A stretch of 64,000 nt of DNA from Paenarthrobacter sp. AR 02 (GTDB lineage: Bacteria; Actinomycetota; Actinomycetes; Actinomycetales; Micrococcaceae): assembly GCF_021538675.1 (NCBI RefSeq), contig NZ_JAJUKH010000002.1:186001-250000 (forward strand). Direction: 5' to 3'. Position 1 is the first letter of the stretch. Every line of letters starts with the position of its first letter. Positions 8,736-17,806 of the stretch are shown piece by piece. Below the pieces are notes generated by a model. The model was not told where the DNA came from. It searched no databases and saw nothing but the letters and a program-made list of their open reading frames with translations. A program made the position numbers and the translations under genes.

Positions 8736-8919
8736 AACCATGCTCCTTCGAGCAGATGTTGGGCCCCCCAGCCGGCGAACTTTACGACGCCCCCAGAGCG
8801 TCATCTGAATGAAGTTATGTACTCGGCCCGCTCTCGAGAGAGCCATGGGCGTCGTAATGCGAGTTACTGTACTCCTTCGGTCCGGGCATGGGTAGGGTTC
8901 AGGCCACTACGCTGAAACC

Positions 8920-10056
8920 ATGAATCGCACCGGAGCTTTGAACCCGAGTCCGCGGACACTCGACGTCGAAAGTGTGGTCCACTTCGACCGGCTGGTGGCC
9001 GCAGGGGCCGGGTCGATGCACGGTTGGCACGCGCAGTCTTTGGACCTCCGTGGACATTCGCGTGAGCTTAAGGCCCTGGACCCCCAGGGCGCGATCTTCC
9101 TTGGCTGCACTTTCGACGACGGCGTGGAAGAGAGCCTCCGACGCCGCGGGGCGCTCATCTTTCCCAAGATGCAGGGAATCCCGTTCGACCCCTACCGGGG
9201 GAGCCTCTACTCGGCCGACGAGCTCTACCATGACATTTCCGCCACAGAGTACGAGGCCACCCTGGACGCCAGGATTTACCAGTGGAGCATCCTGCCCGGG
9301 CAGCGGAAGAGCCTGGATGCCACCCTTGCTGCCGCCCTGCACGACCATGCGATCGGTGATGCCCTGGACGAACTGTTGGATCAAGGCGCCCTGTCAGACC
9401 GCAAACTGGTGGGAGTCATGGGTGGGCATGCCGCCCAGCGCGGGACCCGCGAATTCGCCGACGCTGCCCGGTTGGGACGGCTCCTGGCCAAAGCCGGCTT
9501 CGCCGTCGCCACCGGCGGTGGTCCCGGTGCCATGGAAGCGGCCAACATGGGCGCCTACTTGAGCGGACTGCCCGACGCCGATACCGCAGCCGCGCTTGGC
9601 ACGCTCGCCCTGGTACCCGGGTTCAGGCCATCCGTGACAGCGTGGGCGCGCCAGGCAGCAGCCGTGGTCCAACAGCATCCGCAAGGCACTCCGACGCTAG
9701 GCATCCCCACGTGGTTCTACGGACACGAACCTCCCAACCTGTTCGCCACCCACATCGCCAAATACTTCGCCAACGCCGTCCGCGAAGCCATCCTGCTGGA
9801 ACTGTGCAATGGCGGGATCGTCTTCCTGCCGGGGGCGGCCGGAACTGTGCAGGAGATCTTCCAGGATGCGTGCGAAATCTACTACGGCGCGCCCGAAACC
9901 ATCACGCCCATGGTGCTGGTGGGACGCGACCACTGGGAGCGGACCTTCCCGGCCTGGCCAATGCTTCAAAGCCTGGCCGCCGGAAAGCCCATGGAAGGCC
10001 GGATCTTCCTGGTGGACAGCGTGGAGGAAGCGCTCGCGGTTGTGACCGGGCACTGA
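8920..10056 (+). CDS. LOG-like Rossmann-fold nucleotide-binding protein
   Basis: A 378-residue cytoplasmic protein. The C-terminal half has the LOG-fold motifs GGGPGAMEAANMGAYL (199-214) and PGAAGTVQE (304-312), the latter a variant of PGGxGTxxE. LOG proteins release free cytokinin-like bases or cleave nucleoside monophosphates. This longer family, with about 160 extra N-terminal residues, has no assigned reaction that I can name. The N-terminal part (LGCTFDDGVEESLRRRGALIFP) may help bind nucleotide. The gene is monocistronic, divergent from the PIG-L gene and convergent with the matrixin operon, whose last stop is 10 bases away. Confidence 0.75.
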   Translation: MNRTGALNPSPRTLDVESVVHFDRLVAAGAGSMHGWHAQSLDLRGHSRELKALDPQGAIFLGCTFDDGVEESLRRRGALIFPKMQGIPFDPYRGSLYSADELYHDISATEYEATLDARIYQWSILPGQRKSLDATLAAALHDHAIGDALDELLDQGALSDRKLVGVMGGHAAQRGTREFADAARLGRLLAKAGFAVATGGGPGAMEAANMGAYLSGLPDADTAAALGTLALVPGFRPSVTAWARQAAAVVQQHPQGTPTLGIPTWFYGHEPPNLFATHIAKYFANAVREAILLELCNGGIVFLPGAAGTVQEIFQDACEIYYGAPETITPMVLVGRDHWERTFPAWPMLQSLAAGKPMEGRIFLVDSVEEALAVVTGH

Positions 10057-10065
10057 GGAAGCTGC

Positions 10066-11001
10066 TCAGAAGTCCTTGCTGCAGGCGCCTGAGCCAAGTT
10101 GGGCCAGCCCGGTAAGGTCGCCGGCTGCGTACTCCCGAACCCAGGATGCTTCGTCGAACATGAGTTGGCGCGGGTCGCTGACGTGGTCCAGTCCCACAAG
10201 ATGCCCCAGTTCGTGCATGATGACAGCCACGCCTATTTCCTGGCCGTGGGGAGTGTCGATGATGCCGGCGAACTGGGGAGCGTCCAGGGAGAGCGTGCCG
10301 GTGACGTAAGCCTTGTAGCCGTTGCTCAGGCCAATGGAGGAGCTTCCGCCGAGGCCCACGGTCTGTCCGGCCAGGCGGGGGACCTGCTCCGGTGTGCTCC
10401 ACGCGATCAGCACCGGCGCCCAACGGTCTCCGTACCTCGCGGGCTGGTACCCGGACCTGTTGGTGGAAGGAACCTCGGAGCTGGGGCCGTCGTAGATAAA
10501 TTTCAGTCCAGTAGCGAGGCTCACCTGCCGGATGGCTTCCTCCACCATGGCCTGCCAGGAAGCCGGCGCAAGATCGGAGTTGACCACGTAGTGGATGGGC
10601 CGGCAGGGCGAATAGGCCAGCGGGGTCCCGTCCTCTTTGACGGCCAGGAACTTGTACGAGGAGCTGGTCTTCTTCAACGGCGCAGGTTTGCCAAGGGGTG
10701 CGTCGGCTTCCTCGAGTCCGGGTGGAGGATCCTGGCGCTGCCCAAAGGGGACCACCCCGGGCCGTGGTGGTTGGCCTTGGACAAGGGGCGAGCCGGTGAC
10801 GAGTTGTTGGAGTTCGCCGCTGAAGTAGGCGCCTGCGCAGACGAGTCCGAGGATGCCGAAGAAGAACAGGATGGCGGCGATGCTGCTGTGCTTGATGGGC
10901 GGCCTGACAGGCGGATCTTCGGGCGGACGCGCAACCACTGGGAGGAAATTGGGCCGGGGAGGATCGTGGTCTGGCCACTTGGACGACCCAAAAGGTTCCA
11001 T
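10066..11001 (-). CDS. Membrane-anchored matrixin-type zinc metalloprotease (paralogue A)
   Basis: The protein has 311 residues from the ATG at 11001, which has AGGGGG at good spacing. The frame itself is open to 11067. A proline-rich cytoplasmic segment (1-38) precedes a single membrane helix (about 40-60). The outside part has a peptidase M10-like domain ending in HELGHLVGLDH (263-273), the HExGHxxGxxH zinc site. A Met about ten residues later (QLMFDE) could be the Met-turn. An internal motif AYSPCRPIHYVVN is shared with the next gene. The protease would act at the outer face of the membrane. The substrate and activation are unknown. It is second in a two-gene operon with its paralogue. Confidence 0.82.
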   Translation of the reverse strand: MEPFGSSKWPDHDPPRPNFLPVVARPPEDPPVRPPIKHSSIAAILFFFGILGLVCAGAYFSGELQQLVTGSPLVQGQPPRPGVVPFGQRQDPPPGLEEADAPLGKPAPLKKTSSSYKFLAVKEDGTPLAYSPCRPIHYVVNSDLAPASWQAMVEEAIRQVSLATGLKFIYDGPSSEVPSTNRSGYQPARYGDRWAPVLIAWSTPEQVPRLAGQTVGLGGSSSIGLSNGYKAYVTGTLSLDAPQFAGIIDTPHGQEIGVAVIMHELGHLVGLDHVSDPRQLMFDEASWVREYAAGDLTGLAQLGSGACSKDF

Positions 11002-11119
11002 GGAACCCCCTGACGTGGCGGCTGCGACGGGTGGTGGGGCGCCGCCGTCGGCCGTAACCGTCAGCATAAGTCCGGCGACGCCGCGAGTCCATGGCGCGAC
11101 TGCTGGAAAGCGAAGCTTG

Positions 11120-12013
11120 TCAGATGTCCTTGCGGCAGGGTGCCGATGCCAGCAGGTGCAAGCCGTTCAGGTCGCCGGCGGCAAGCCCGTCCGGTGCCCC
11201 GATTTCCGGGTACATGAGTTGGATGGGATCGTCCACGTGGTCCAAGCCCATGACATGCCCCAGCTCGTGTTGCATGACCGCCAGCACGTAGTCCGCGCCT
11301 CCGCTGGACATCAGCTCTGTCACCTGTGGGGTGTCCAGCTCCAAGCTGCCGGTGATGTAGCTTTTGGGGCCGTTGTTGAGGGAGTACATGGTGCTGCCGC
11401 CAGTACCGATCACTTTGTCGGCCAGGGCCGGTGCGACCTCCGGCGTCGTCCAGGAAATCAGGAGCGGAGCCCACCGGTCTCCGTATTTGGCGGGTTGGTA
11501 GGGTTCGCGGCGCTCAACCGGCAGCTCGTCGGTGGTGCCGTCGTTGACGAACTGGATGCCGGACGCAGCAGAAATGTTCGCGATGGCGGTGGTCAGCAGC
11601 GCGTCGGATCCTTCCGGTGCGGTTGCGTTGTTGACGACGTAATGCAGCGGCCGGCAGGGCGAGTACCCTACGGGAGTGCCGTCGTCGTTGGTCGCCAGGA
11701 ACTTGTAGGAATCGTTGGTGGTTCCGGGCGCCGGCGGTGAGGCCAGCGGGGCGTCTGCTTCCTCAAGCCCCGGCGGCGGTGCGTCAACGGGGCGGGCGGC
11801 TTTCCCTTGCCCCTGGCTCCCTTGCTGCGGCGTGCCGGGCACACCCGCCCCGGGAAAGAGCGCTGTAATGCGGGGGTCGCCGTGCAGGTAACCGCTGACC
11901 AGGACGGCAATGACGGCCGCGAAGACGGCCAGGAGGACACCGCGGAGAACACGCAAAGCAGTTCCCGTGCGCCGGTGCCTGGGCACACGCATTTCTTCCC
12001 GCTCCGGGTCCAC
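11120..12013 (-). CDS. Membrane-anchored matrixin-type zinc metalloprotease (paralogue B)
   Basis: The protein has 297 residues from a GTG at 12013. An ATG seven codons later (11992) is an alternative with GGAG 9 bases upstream. A membrane helix lies at about 21-43, then a Pro/Gly/Gln-rich linker, then a domain with HELGHVMGLDH (249-259), the matrixin zinc-binding site, and QLMYPE as a probable Met-turn. It shares GYSPCRPLHYVVN and the spacing of nearly all motifs with the gene downstream, so the two arose by tandem duplication. It acts outside the membrane. The function is otherwise unknown. Confidence 0.82.
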   Translation of the reverse strand: MDPEREEMRVPRHRRTGTALRVLRGVLLAVFAAVIAVLVSGYLHGDPRITALFPGAGVPGTPQQGSQGQGKAARPVDAPPPGLEEADAPLASPPAPGTTNDSYKFLATNDDGTPVGYSPCRPLHYVVNNATAPEGSDALLTTAIANISAASGIQFVNDGTTDELPVERREPYQPAKYGDRWAPLLISWTTPEVAPALADKVIGTGGSTMYSLNNGPKSYITGSLELDTPQVTELMSSGGADYVLAVMQHELGHVMGLDHVDDPIQLMYPEIGAPDGLAAGDLNGLHLLASAPCRKDI

Positions 12014-12097
12014 GGCTCTCCATTCCTCACGCCCTGGTCACGCGGGGCAGCGCGGAGGACGAACCAACAGTACGGGCTGCGGCCGGAGCCGTCCAAC

Positions 12098-13270
12098 TCA
12101 GACGATCGCTGCGCCGAAGAGCAATCCCAGTCCGTACGTGGCGGCTGCCGCGCCCAGGCCGATCGCAAGCTGCCGCAGGCCGCGGCTGAGGGGCGATGTA
12201 CCGGACAGAAGGCCGACGACGGCGCCGGTCGCCAACAGCGCGATGCCCACCAGGACACCGGCCACCATGAGGGCCGCGACACCGGTCATGCCGAACAGGA
12301 ACGGCAGGATGGGGATGATGGCGCCCGAGGCGAAGAAGCAGAAGCTGGACAACGCTGCGCCCCAGGCTGAGCCCACGGATTCGTGCTCGTCCTCGGCCGG
12401 CTTCTCGGGCTGCAGGGAAAGGCTGGGATCGCAATCGCAGCTGAACAATCCCATGCGTTCGGCGGCCCGGTGCTCGGCCGCTTCCTGGGTCATGCCGCGG
12501 GCCAGATACACCAGAACCAGTTCGTTGTGCTCAATGTCCAGGGACGGCGCAGCGGTAAGCGTGGCCTGCGTGGGGAGGGTGGCGTTGAGCAGTTCCCGTT
12601 GCGAGCGCACGGAGACGTATTCTCCTGCGCCCATGGAAAGGGCTCCGGCCAGCAAACCCGCCACGCCGCTCATCAACACCACCGGGCTGGGCACTCCGGT
12701 GGCGGCCATACCCATGACCAGGGAAAGGTTGCTGACCAGGCCGTCGTTCGCGCCAAAGACTGCGGCGCGGAAGGTGCCGGACAACCTGTTCCGGCCACGG
12801 GTTGCGAGCCCGCGGACCACTTCTTCATGGATCTGCTCATCGGCCACCATGGCTGGCGTTGCGGCCGGCTCGGTGCCGTAGGGGGAGCGGCCTTCGGCCC
12901 GCTGCGCCAAAGCGAGCACGAACACCGATCCGAAGTTGCGGGCCAGGAAGCCCAGGAACTGGCTGCGGCCGGACGCCGCCTTGGGCATTCCTGCGTGCTC
13001 CCCGAGGAGCTTGAGCCAGTGGGCTTCGTGCCTGCCTTCGGCCTCGGCCAAGGCCAGGAGGATCTGGCGTTCTTCGCCGTCCCGGCGTTGGGCGAGTTCC
13101 CGGTATACGGCGGCTTCGGCCCGCTCGTCCGCCAGGTACTGACGCCAACGCCTGATGTCCGAGGACGTCGGCGCGGTTTGTGGTGCTTCGGCCTCTTGCG
13201 GGGCTTCGGTTTCGTGGATGGGGTCCGGAACGGGGCTCGACGGACCGTGGGATTCCTGGTGCTGTTGCAC
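12098..13270 (-). CDS. mbfA: MbfA-like ferritin-domain/VIT1 fusion iron transporter
   Basis: A 390-residue fusion. Residues 38-100 form a ferritin/rubrerythrin-like helical pair rich in Glu and His (ADERAEAAVYRELAQ, then AEAEGRHEAHW) that can bind a di-iron centre. From about 170 the VIT1/CCC1 domain begins with FGANDGLVSNLSLVMG and ends in several membrane helices. In characterised MbfA proteins this arrangement exports iron from the cytoplasm and protects against peroxide with iron. The N-terminal 37 residues are Pro/Glu-rich and low complexity. The gene is divergent from the small acidic protein at 13497. No iron-box was recognised with certainty in the 226-bp upstream gap. Confidence 0.82.
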   Translation of the reverse strand: MQQHQESHGPSSPVPDPIHETEAPQEAEAPQTAPTSSDIRRWRQYLADERAEAAVYRELAQRRDGEERQILLALAEAEGRHEAHWLKLLGEHAGMPKAASGRSQFLGFLARNFGSVFVLALAQRAEGRSPYGTEPAATPAMVADEQIHEEVVRGLATRGRNRLSGTFRAAVFGANDGLVSNLSLVMGMAATGVPSPVVLMSGVAGLLAGALSMGAGEYVSVRSQRELLNATLPTQATLTAAPSLDIEHNELVLVYLARGMTQEAAEHRAAERMGLFSCDCDPSLSLQPEKPAEDEHESVGSAWGAALSSFCFFASGAIIPILPFLFGMTGVAALMVAGVLVGIALLATGAVVGLLSGTSPLSRGLRQLAIGLGAAAATYGLGLLFGAAIV

Positions 13271-13496
13271 TTTTTCTCCTGTGCTGGGTGGGGTAGTTGC
13301 GGCCCCATTGCACGCCCCACACTACCGGTTATTCTCGGGGATTTTTGGCTGGTATTCCTCAACCGGAATGTTCGGTGCACCGTAATTTCGGCCCCTTGAC
13401 CGGTCCGTGGGCCGGTGCTCAGATGGAATGACAGGGGCGGGGTCTCCCGCGCAAGGTCATCGGGTCGTTCGCGGCCCAAGGGACGGAGGTTGCATC

Positions 13497-13688
13497 ATGA
13501 ACACCACCGAATCACACGCCAATTACCCGGAACGGGCAACTGTGGAGTCCGACCCGGCCTACGACTACGCGGAGGACCAGGAAGTGGACGAGCCCTGGGT
13601 GGAGGAAGTGGACGCACCGGAGGATGACGAACGGGTGGTCCCGATCGATGAAACGGACGACTTCCGGGAGGAAGACGAAGAGGATTAG
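13497..13688 (+). CDS. Small, highly acidic hypothetical protein
   Basis: This 63-residue protein is strongly acidic along its length (for example DEPWVEEVDAPEDDERVV, ending EEDEED) with no Cys and no membrane segment. GGACGGAGG lies about 8 bases before the ATG, so translation is likely. It is not a family I recognise. Its stop overlaps the stop of the convergent gene by a few bases. Confidence 0.65.
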   Translation: MNTTESHANYPERATVESDPAYDYAEDQEVDEPWVEEVDAPEDDERVVPIDETDDFREEDEED

Positions 13689-14041
13689 GCAGCTTGCTCC
13701 GGGAAGGTAAAGTGCCTCGGCAGCCCCATGGGCTTCCCGACGGCGGCAACGGTCACCGTCAGCGTCCCTGACGCAGCGCACCATTGGGTGGGGCGGACGG
13801 CCTGCGCAAGCGCCCGGGCGATTAACCGCGGATCGGGGTGCCGGAGCATCACGCTCTTGGCCCCGGTCACTATGGTGACGGTCCCCAGGAAGAGGTCGAC
13901 GGCGGGGATCACCGAAACCTTGCTGGCTGCGGGTTCGGCAGGGGTGCCGGTTTTTTGCGAGTCGGGTTTCTTCGCGCCGGTAGTTTGGGCGCCGGGTGCC
14001 GGCGACGTGGGGGCTTGGCTGCTGTCGGCGTGGTACGGCAA
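13685..14041 (-). CDS. Hypothetical protein
   Basis: A 118-residue protein with a Pro/Ala/Thr/Lys-rich disordered N-terminus (1-40). The rest is compact (KVSVIPAVDLFLGTVTIVTGAKSVML, ending GKPMGLPRHFTFPEQAA). No known domain was recognised. Its TAA overlaps the TAG of the acidic gene by convergence. Plausible because of typical codon use and a possible AAGGAGAA before the ATG. Confidence 0.5.
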   Translation of the reverse strand: MPYHADSSQAPTSPAPGAQTTGAKKPDSQKTGTPAEPAASKVSVIPAVDLFLGTVTIVTGAKSVMLRHPDPRLIARALAQAVRPTQWCAASGTLTVTVAAVGKPMGLPRHFTFPEQAA

Positions 14042-14205
14042 GGTACTTCTCCTTGGGGGAGTGCTCTTGCCCGCTCGGTTGTCTTGGGTCCGGGGCGGGC
14101 CGCTTCCTCATCCGAACCACCCGTGAACATGGGGTTGGTGTGTGGCCAGTCGGAGCTTGGCACCACATCTCTTGAAGCTGGCACAACACTACCGCACGCG
14201 GCGCT

Positions 14206-14308
14206 CTCGTTGTGGGGCCCGCTCTCTTTCTGGGGCGCTCTCTCGTTGTGGGGCCTGCTCTGCGGGGTTGGATGGAGATTGAGCCCGCAGAGCAGGCCCC
14301 ACAACGAG
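14206..14308. repeat. GTTGTGGGGCC stem-loop repeat, locus 1
   Basis: Copies of the word CGTTGTGGGGCCYGCTCT occur at 14206-14225 and 14242-14261, then inverted at 14289-14308. The second copy and the inverted copy form a perfect 25-bp stem (14242-14266 with 14284-14308) around a 17-base loop. The same family recurs at 22992-23058. It occupies most of the otherwise gene-free 362-bp stretch 14042-14403. Confidence 0.9.
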
Positions 14309-14403
14309 TACTTTCCGGGGGTACAGCAAAACGGCGACGCTGCCCCGTAGGGGGAGCGCCGCCGTCGGGCGTTGCTTTGTATCGTGTGTTCTGCGTGTTC
14401 GGG

Positions 14404-15945
14404 TCAGTAGGCCTTATTGGAGCTGACCGGGTGTGCTTCGACCGGCAGTTCCTCGGAGATCGCACCTGCCACGCGCTTGTCCCAGGCGGCCCGGACTGCG
14501 GGGTCGGTGGGCGGCGTCAGGAGCGAGATGACCACGTAAACGAGGAATGAGGCCGCCAGGCCGTAGTAGATGGGTTCGTTCGCGTAGACGCCGTCTTCGC
14601 TGGGGATGACTCCCACGGCGAACATGATCAGCAGGGCCAGGGTCAGCACCGAGCCGACTGCCATGGACCATGCAGCCGCGATGCCTGTACCGCGCTTCCA
14701 CACCAGGCCGCCGAGGATCGCTACCAGGAGTCCGCCTACCAGGATGTCGTAGGCGATGGTGAGGGCCACCACCACGTCCTGCGCGGCCATGGAGATCAGG
14801 ACCGCCACGATGCCCAGGCCAAGGACCCAGTAACGGTTGGCCTTGACGTCGTGCTCGGGGTTTTCGGTGTCGTCAGTGTTGATGGTCTTGCCGAACCAGC
14901 TGGCCACGAACGGGACGACGTCGGCGCGGGCAACCGTTGCGGCGGCGATCAGGGCGCCTGAGGCGGTGGACATCATGGCGGCGACAGCCGCTGCCATGAC
15001 CAGGCCACCGATGCCCACGGGGAGGATGTGGGTTGCTACCTCTGCGTACACCACGTCCTTGCCGAGGTTTGCGACGTCGATATCCGGCAAGGCAACGCGG
15101 GCTGCCAGGCCGATCAAGGCACCTGCGATGCCGTAGAGGATGCAGTAGACACCGGCCGTGGCGCCGCCCCAGCGGGCAACGGTGGGGGTCTTGGCGGTGA
15201 AGACGCGCTGCCAGATGTCCTGGCCGATCAGGAGGCCCAGCGTGTAAACAACGAAGTACGTGATGATCGTCTGGGTACCGATGCCGTCGATCTGGAAGAA
15301 GCTGTCCTTGAGGCGCCCACGGATGCCGTCCATGCCGCCCGCAGCGTTCATGACGAACGGCAGCATCAGGAAGAAGATGCCCACGGTCTTGATGATGAAC
15401 TGCACCTGGTCAGCCAGGGTGATGGACCACATGCCGCCAATGGTTGAGTAGACCAGCACGATTGCCCCGCCAACGGCGATTGCCAGCCAGCGTTCCCAAT
15501 CGAAGAGCACCACGAAGATGGTGGCGTAGGCGCCAGTGGACGTGGCGCACAGCATCAGGGTGTACGCGAGCATCACGATTCCGGATGTCTGCGTGGCCTT
15601 GCTGCCGTAGCGGAGGCTGAGCATCTGGGAGACGGTGTAGATCTTCAGGCGCTGGATGGTGCCGGCGAAGAGCAGGCTCAGCAGCAGCACACCGGCGCCG
15701 ATGGCCACCACGAGCCACATACCGGAAATGCCGAACTTGTAGCCCAGGCCGACGCCGCCGACGGTGGATGCGCCACCGAGGACCACCGCGGCCATGGTGC
15801 CTGTGTAGAGGAAGGGGCCAAGGCGGCGGCCTGCCACCAGGAAGTCGCTGTTGTTCTTGGTGCGGGACTTGCCCCACCAGCCGAACGCCAGCATGGCGAG
15901 CAGGTACACCACCACGATTGCGATGTTTATAGCCGAAGATTCCAT
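14404..15945 (-). CDS. Sodium:solute symporter (SSS family)
   Basis: A sodium-coupled importer of 513 residues with about 13 membrane helices. The N-terminus is periplasmic-first (INIAIVVVYLLAMLAFGWWG), followed by the typical GRRLGPFLYTGTMAA and the conserved region GGMWSITLADQVQFIIK. The frame starts at a GTG at 15969, but the ATG at 15945 has AAGGA six bases upstream and sits at the usual distance from the first helix. The gene diverges from an XRE-cupin regulator at 16213. The nearby agmatinase operon hints at a guanidino or amine substrate, but that is inference. Confidence 0.87.
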   Translation of the reverse strand: MESSAINIAIVVVYLLAMLAFGWWGKSRTKNNSDFLVAGRRLGPFLYTGTMAAVVLGGASTVGGVGLGYKFGISGMWLVVAIGAGVLLLSLLFAGTIQRLKIYTVSQMLSLRYGSKATQTSGIVMLAYTLMLCATSTGAYATIFVVLFDWERWLAIAVGGAIVLVYSTIGGMWSITLADQVQFIIKTVGIFFLMLPFVMNAAGGMDGIRGRLKDSFFQIDGIGTQTIITYFVVYTLGLLIGQDIWQRVFTAKTPTVARWGGATAGVYCILYGIAGALIGLAARVALPDIDVANLGKDVVYAEVATHILPVGIGGLVMAAAVAAMMSTASGALIAAATVARADVVPFVASWFGKTINTDDTENPEHDVKANRYWVLGLGIVAVLISMAAQDVVVALTIAYDILVGGLLVAILGGLVWKRGTGIAAAWSMAVGSVLTLALLIMFAVGVIPSEDGVYANEPIYYGLAASFLVYVVISLLTPPTDPAVRAAWDKRVAGAISEELPVEAHPVSSNKAY

Positions 15946-16043
15946 GAACGGTCCTTGGAGCTGATGCACGGAGGTTGGGGATTTCGACGATACTCCTGCG
16001 AAGGGTCGAAGTCTCCGTGCTGACGATTGGAGATTGGGGAGGG

Positions 16044-16128
16044 TGTTGTATGCCTCACAGACAACACTTGTTGCCTCAGAGGATATGTTGTGATGGGAGT
16101 AACAGTCAAGATGCTTAAGTCATGCTTC
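16044..16128. promoter_or_regulatory. Candidate operator cluster between symporter and XRE-cupin regulator
   Basis: TGTTGT (16044-16049) and ACAACA (16061-16066) form an inverted repeat. TATGCCTCA lies inside it, and TTGTTGCCTCA follows at 16069-16079, then TGTTGT again at 16086-16091. A further GATGCTTA sits near 16110. Related words (AAGTTGCCTAA read on the minus strand, and GATGCTTA) occur upstream of the agmatinase gene. Confidence 0.45.
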
Positions 16129-16212
16129 GGCCGTTTCTGGTCCTCCTTTTGCGCGCTCCGGCTACTATTGCTCCAATGACAGGGCCACATGACAGGCCTG
16201 AAAGGTTCGTGA

Positions 16213-16788
16213 ATGAAGGCTCTCCCCGTTGAACCAAGCAACGTTCCAGTTGCCATCGGTTCCAGAATCCGCGCAGCCCGGCAGGCGCAACGACTCACCA
16301 TCGAGCAGGTGGCAGACGCTACCGGTCTGACCAAAGGGTTCCTCAGCCGCGTGGAACGGGACCTGACATCGCCGTCGGTCGCGTCGCTTGTCACCCTGTG
16401 CCAGGTTCTGTCCGTTTCCGTGGGGGACTTGTTCGCCGCGCCGGAAACCCACCTGACCAAGCGCGACGACGGCCCCCGCATCTCCCTGGGTGGCCAAGGG
16501 ATCGTGGAACGCCTGCTGACCGCGCGCTCCGAGCGTCGCCTGCAGATCCTGCAGGCCACCATCGAACCCCGCGGCCGCGGTGAGAACGAACTGTACGCGG
16601 TGGATTGCGACGTGGATGTCCTGCATGTGGTCAAGGGCCGGATCAAGCTCATCCTGACCAACGAGGAATACGACCTCGCAGAAGGCGATACCCTTTCCTT
16701 CCCTGGCCGGGAGCCTCACACCTGGATCAACCCCACGGACGAAACCGTCGAAGTGCTCTGGGTCCTGGTGCCCGCTGCGAGCCGTTAG
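16213..16788 (+). CDS. XRE-family regulator with C-terminal cupin domain
   Basis: A 191-residue transcription factor. The HTH is at about 14-68 (IGSRIRAARQAQRLTIEQVA, then TGLTKGFLSRVERDLTSPSV) and a cupin-2 effector domain at about 110-187 (DVLHVVKGRIKLILTNEEY, then EGDTLSFPGREPHTW). This class (PuuR-like) often controls polyamine or amino acid catabolism and transport. It diverges from a solute symporter and probably controls it. Matching half-sites upstream of the agmatinase at 20182 suggest that operon is also a target. AAAGG lies 8 bases before the ATG. Confidence 0.88.
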   Translation: MKALPVEPSNVPVAIGSRIRAARQAQRLTIEQVADATGLTKGFLSRVERDLTSPSVASLVTLCQVLSVSVGDLFAAPETHLTKRDDGPRISLGGQGIVERLLTARSERRLQILQATIEPRGRGENELYAVDCDVDVLHVVKGRIKLILTNEEYDLAEGDTLSFPGREPHTWINPTDETVEVLWVLVPAASR

Positions 16789-16875
16789 TCCGCCTAAAGC
16801 GCTCCTTCCCGGTTGCCTCGCTTCCGGGAGCTTCTCGGTGATCCTTTGCCCTGTAATTCCGGGGTTTGATTGGAC

Positions 16876-17718
16876 TTACTTGCTGACCAACCGGGGAGGA
16901 GCGTTGCGCCGCCGTTCCAGCACTGCCCTGATTTCCGCTATGACCCGGCCCGGTTCGTACCAGATGGCCTCCGGCGGGTAGCGGAGGACGGAGAATCCCT
17001 TAAGGGTGGACGCGTTGTTGCGGAACAGGTCCCGACGCAGAGCTGACCGGTCGGCATGGAAAGCGAAGCCATCGACCTCGACAATGAGCACTCCTTCGAT
17101 CAGGAAATCCACGCGCCCGATGCCCGGGAGTTGCACTTGGGCGTCGTAGGCAATGCCATGGCTTTTCAGGAGGTGTTGGGTATCGACTTCCACGATGGAC
17201 TCGGCCCGTAGGTCGAGTTCTTGAAGTATCAGCAGTGATGGGCGGGATTTGTGGGCGCTGAGTTCGCCCCTCAGCAAGGCCAAAGGGACTCCGCGGAGCC
17301 GGACAGCTGAAACTGCCATCGCTGCTGCCGCATTGGGTTGGAGGCACCCCAGTGAGTGAATCACCGCATCCTCGACGCTTGCGAGCGGAAGTGCTGGATC
17401 GGCGTCGAACCTTAGGGTCCGGTGCCGCACGAAACCTGAGCCGTGGCCGTGATCGCAAGCCAAATGGTGTTGTTCGGGCGGGTGCCTGAGCCACAGGCCG
17501 TAATAGCTGGCTGCGCTGGCGCACGTAACTTTGGCGTTGTTCCGGATTGCCATGGCAAATTCCGGCTTGCAACCCTTGAGCATGAAGACGCCGCGCCGAG
17601 GCTGCTTGGCTCCCTGTTCTGGCAGCCGGGAAATTTCCGTGCGTGAGTAGCCTGCGGCCAGAAGTTGCTTGGTGCGGGCAACCCCTCCGATTGTCTGTAA
17701 GAACTGGATGGCGTCCAT
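16876..17718 (-). CDS. AbiEi-like N-terminal / DUF559 nuclease-fold protein
   Basis: A 280-residue protein. The N-terminal 60 residues (FLQTIGGVARTKQLLAAGYS, then PRRGVFMLKG) match the AbiEi antitoxin N-terminal fold. The C-terminal part (GRVDFLIEGVLIVEVDGFAFH, then ALRRDLFRN) matches DUF559, a PD-(D/E)xK nuclease-like (Vsr-like) domain with DxxxxEVDG. Such proteins are common and multicopy in Arthrobacter, with no proven role. The frame is open to 17964, but upstream codons run through repeats, so the ATG at 17718 is chosen. No strong ribosome site is visible. Its last codons (APPRLVSK) are encoded by a copy of the repeat found upstream of it. Confidence 0.72.
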   Translation of the reverse strand: MDAIQFLQTIGGVARTKQLLAAGYSRTEISRLPEQGAKQPRRGVFMLKGCKPEFAMAIRNNAKVTCASAASYYGLWLRHPPEQHHLACDHGHGSGFVRHRTLRFDADPALPLASVEDAVIHSLGCLQPNAAAAMAVSAVRLRGVPLALLRGELSAHKSRPSLLILQELDLRAESIVEVDTQHLLKSHGIAYDAQVQLPGIGRVDFLIEGVLIVEVDGFAFHADRSALRRDLFRNNASTLKGFSVLRYPPEAIWYEPGRVIAEIRAVLERRRNAPPRLVSK

Positions 17719-17806
17719 CCAGCCAGTCCAGTGGGCTCGAGGGGCATTGGGAATGCGGGAATCGCCGCATGTGGGAAACGTTGGCGGCTGTCCGGATGGT
17801 TGTGCC

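Noticed and set aside
9902..11092. 396-codon minus-strand frame over the first matrixin
   Set aside because: Arg/Pro-rich translation typical of an off-frame, and the matrixin frame holds the zinc motif.
12383..13399. 338-codon plus-strand frame opposite mbfA
   Set aside because: Off-frame Gly-rich translation; the minus strand carries the ferritin and VIT1 motifs.
13271..13496. Iron-responsive box before mbfA
   Set aside because: Short A/T-rich words occur, but none matches a DtxR or Fur box well enough to annotate.
13512..14465. 317-codon minus-strand frame covering the acidic gene and repeat
   Set aside because: It runs across the repeat and the ends of several genes; no family match and no ribosome site.
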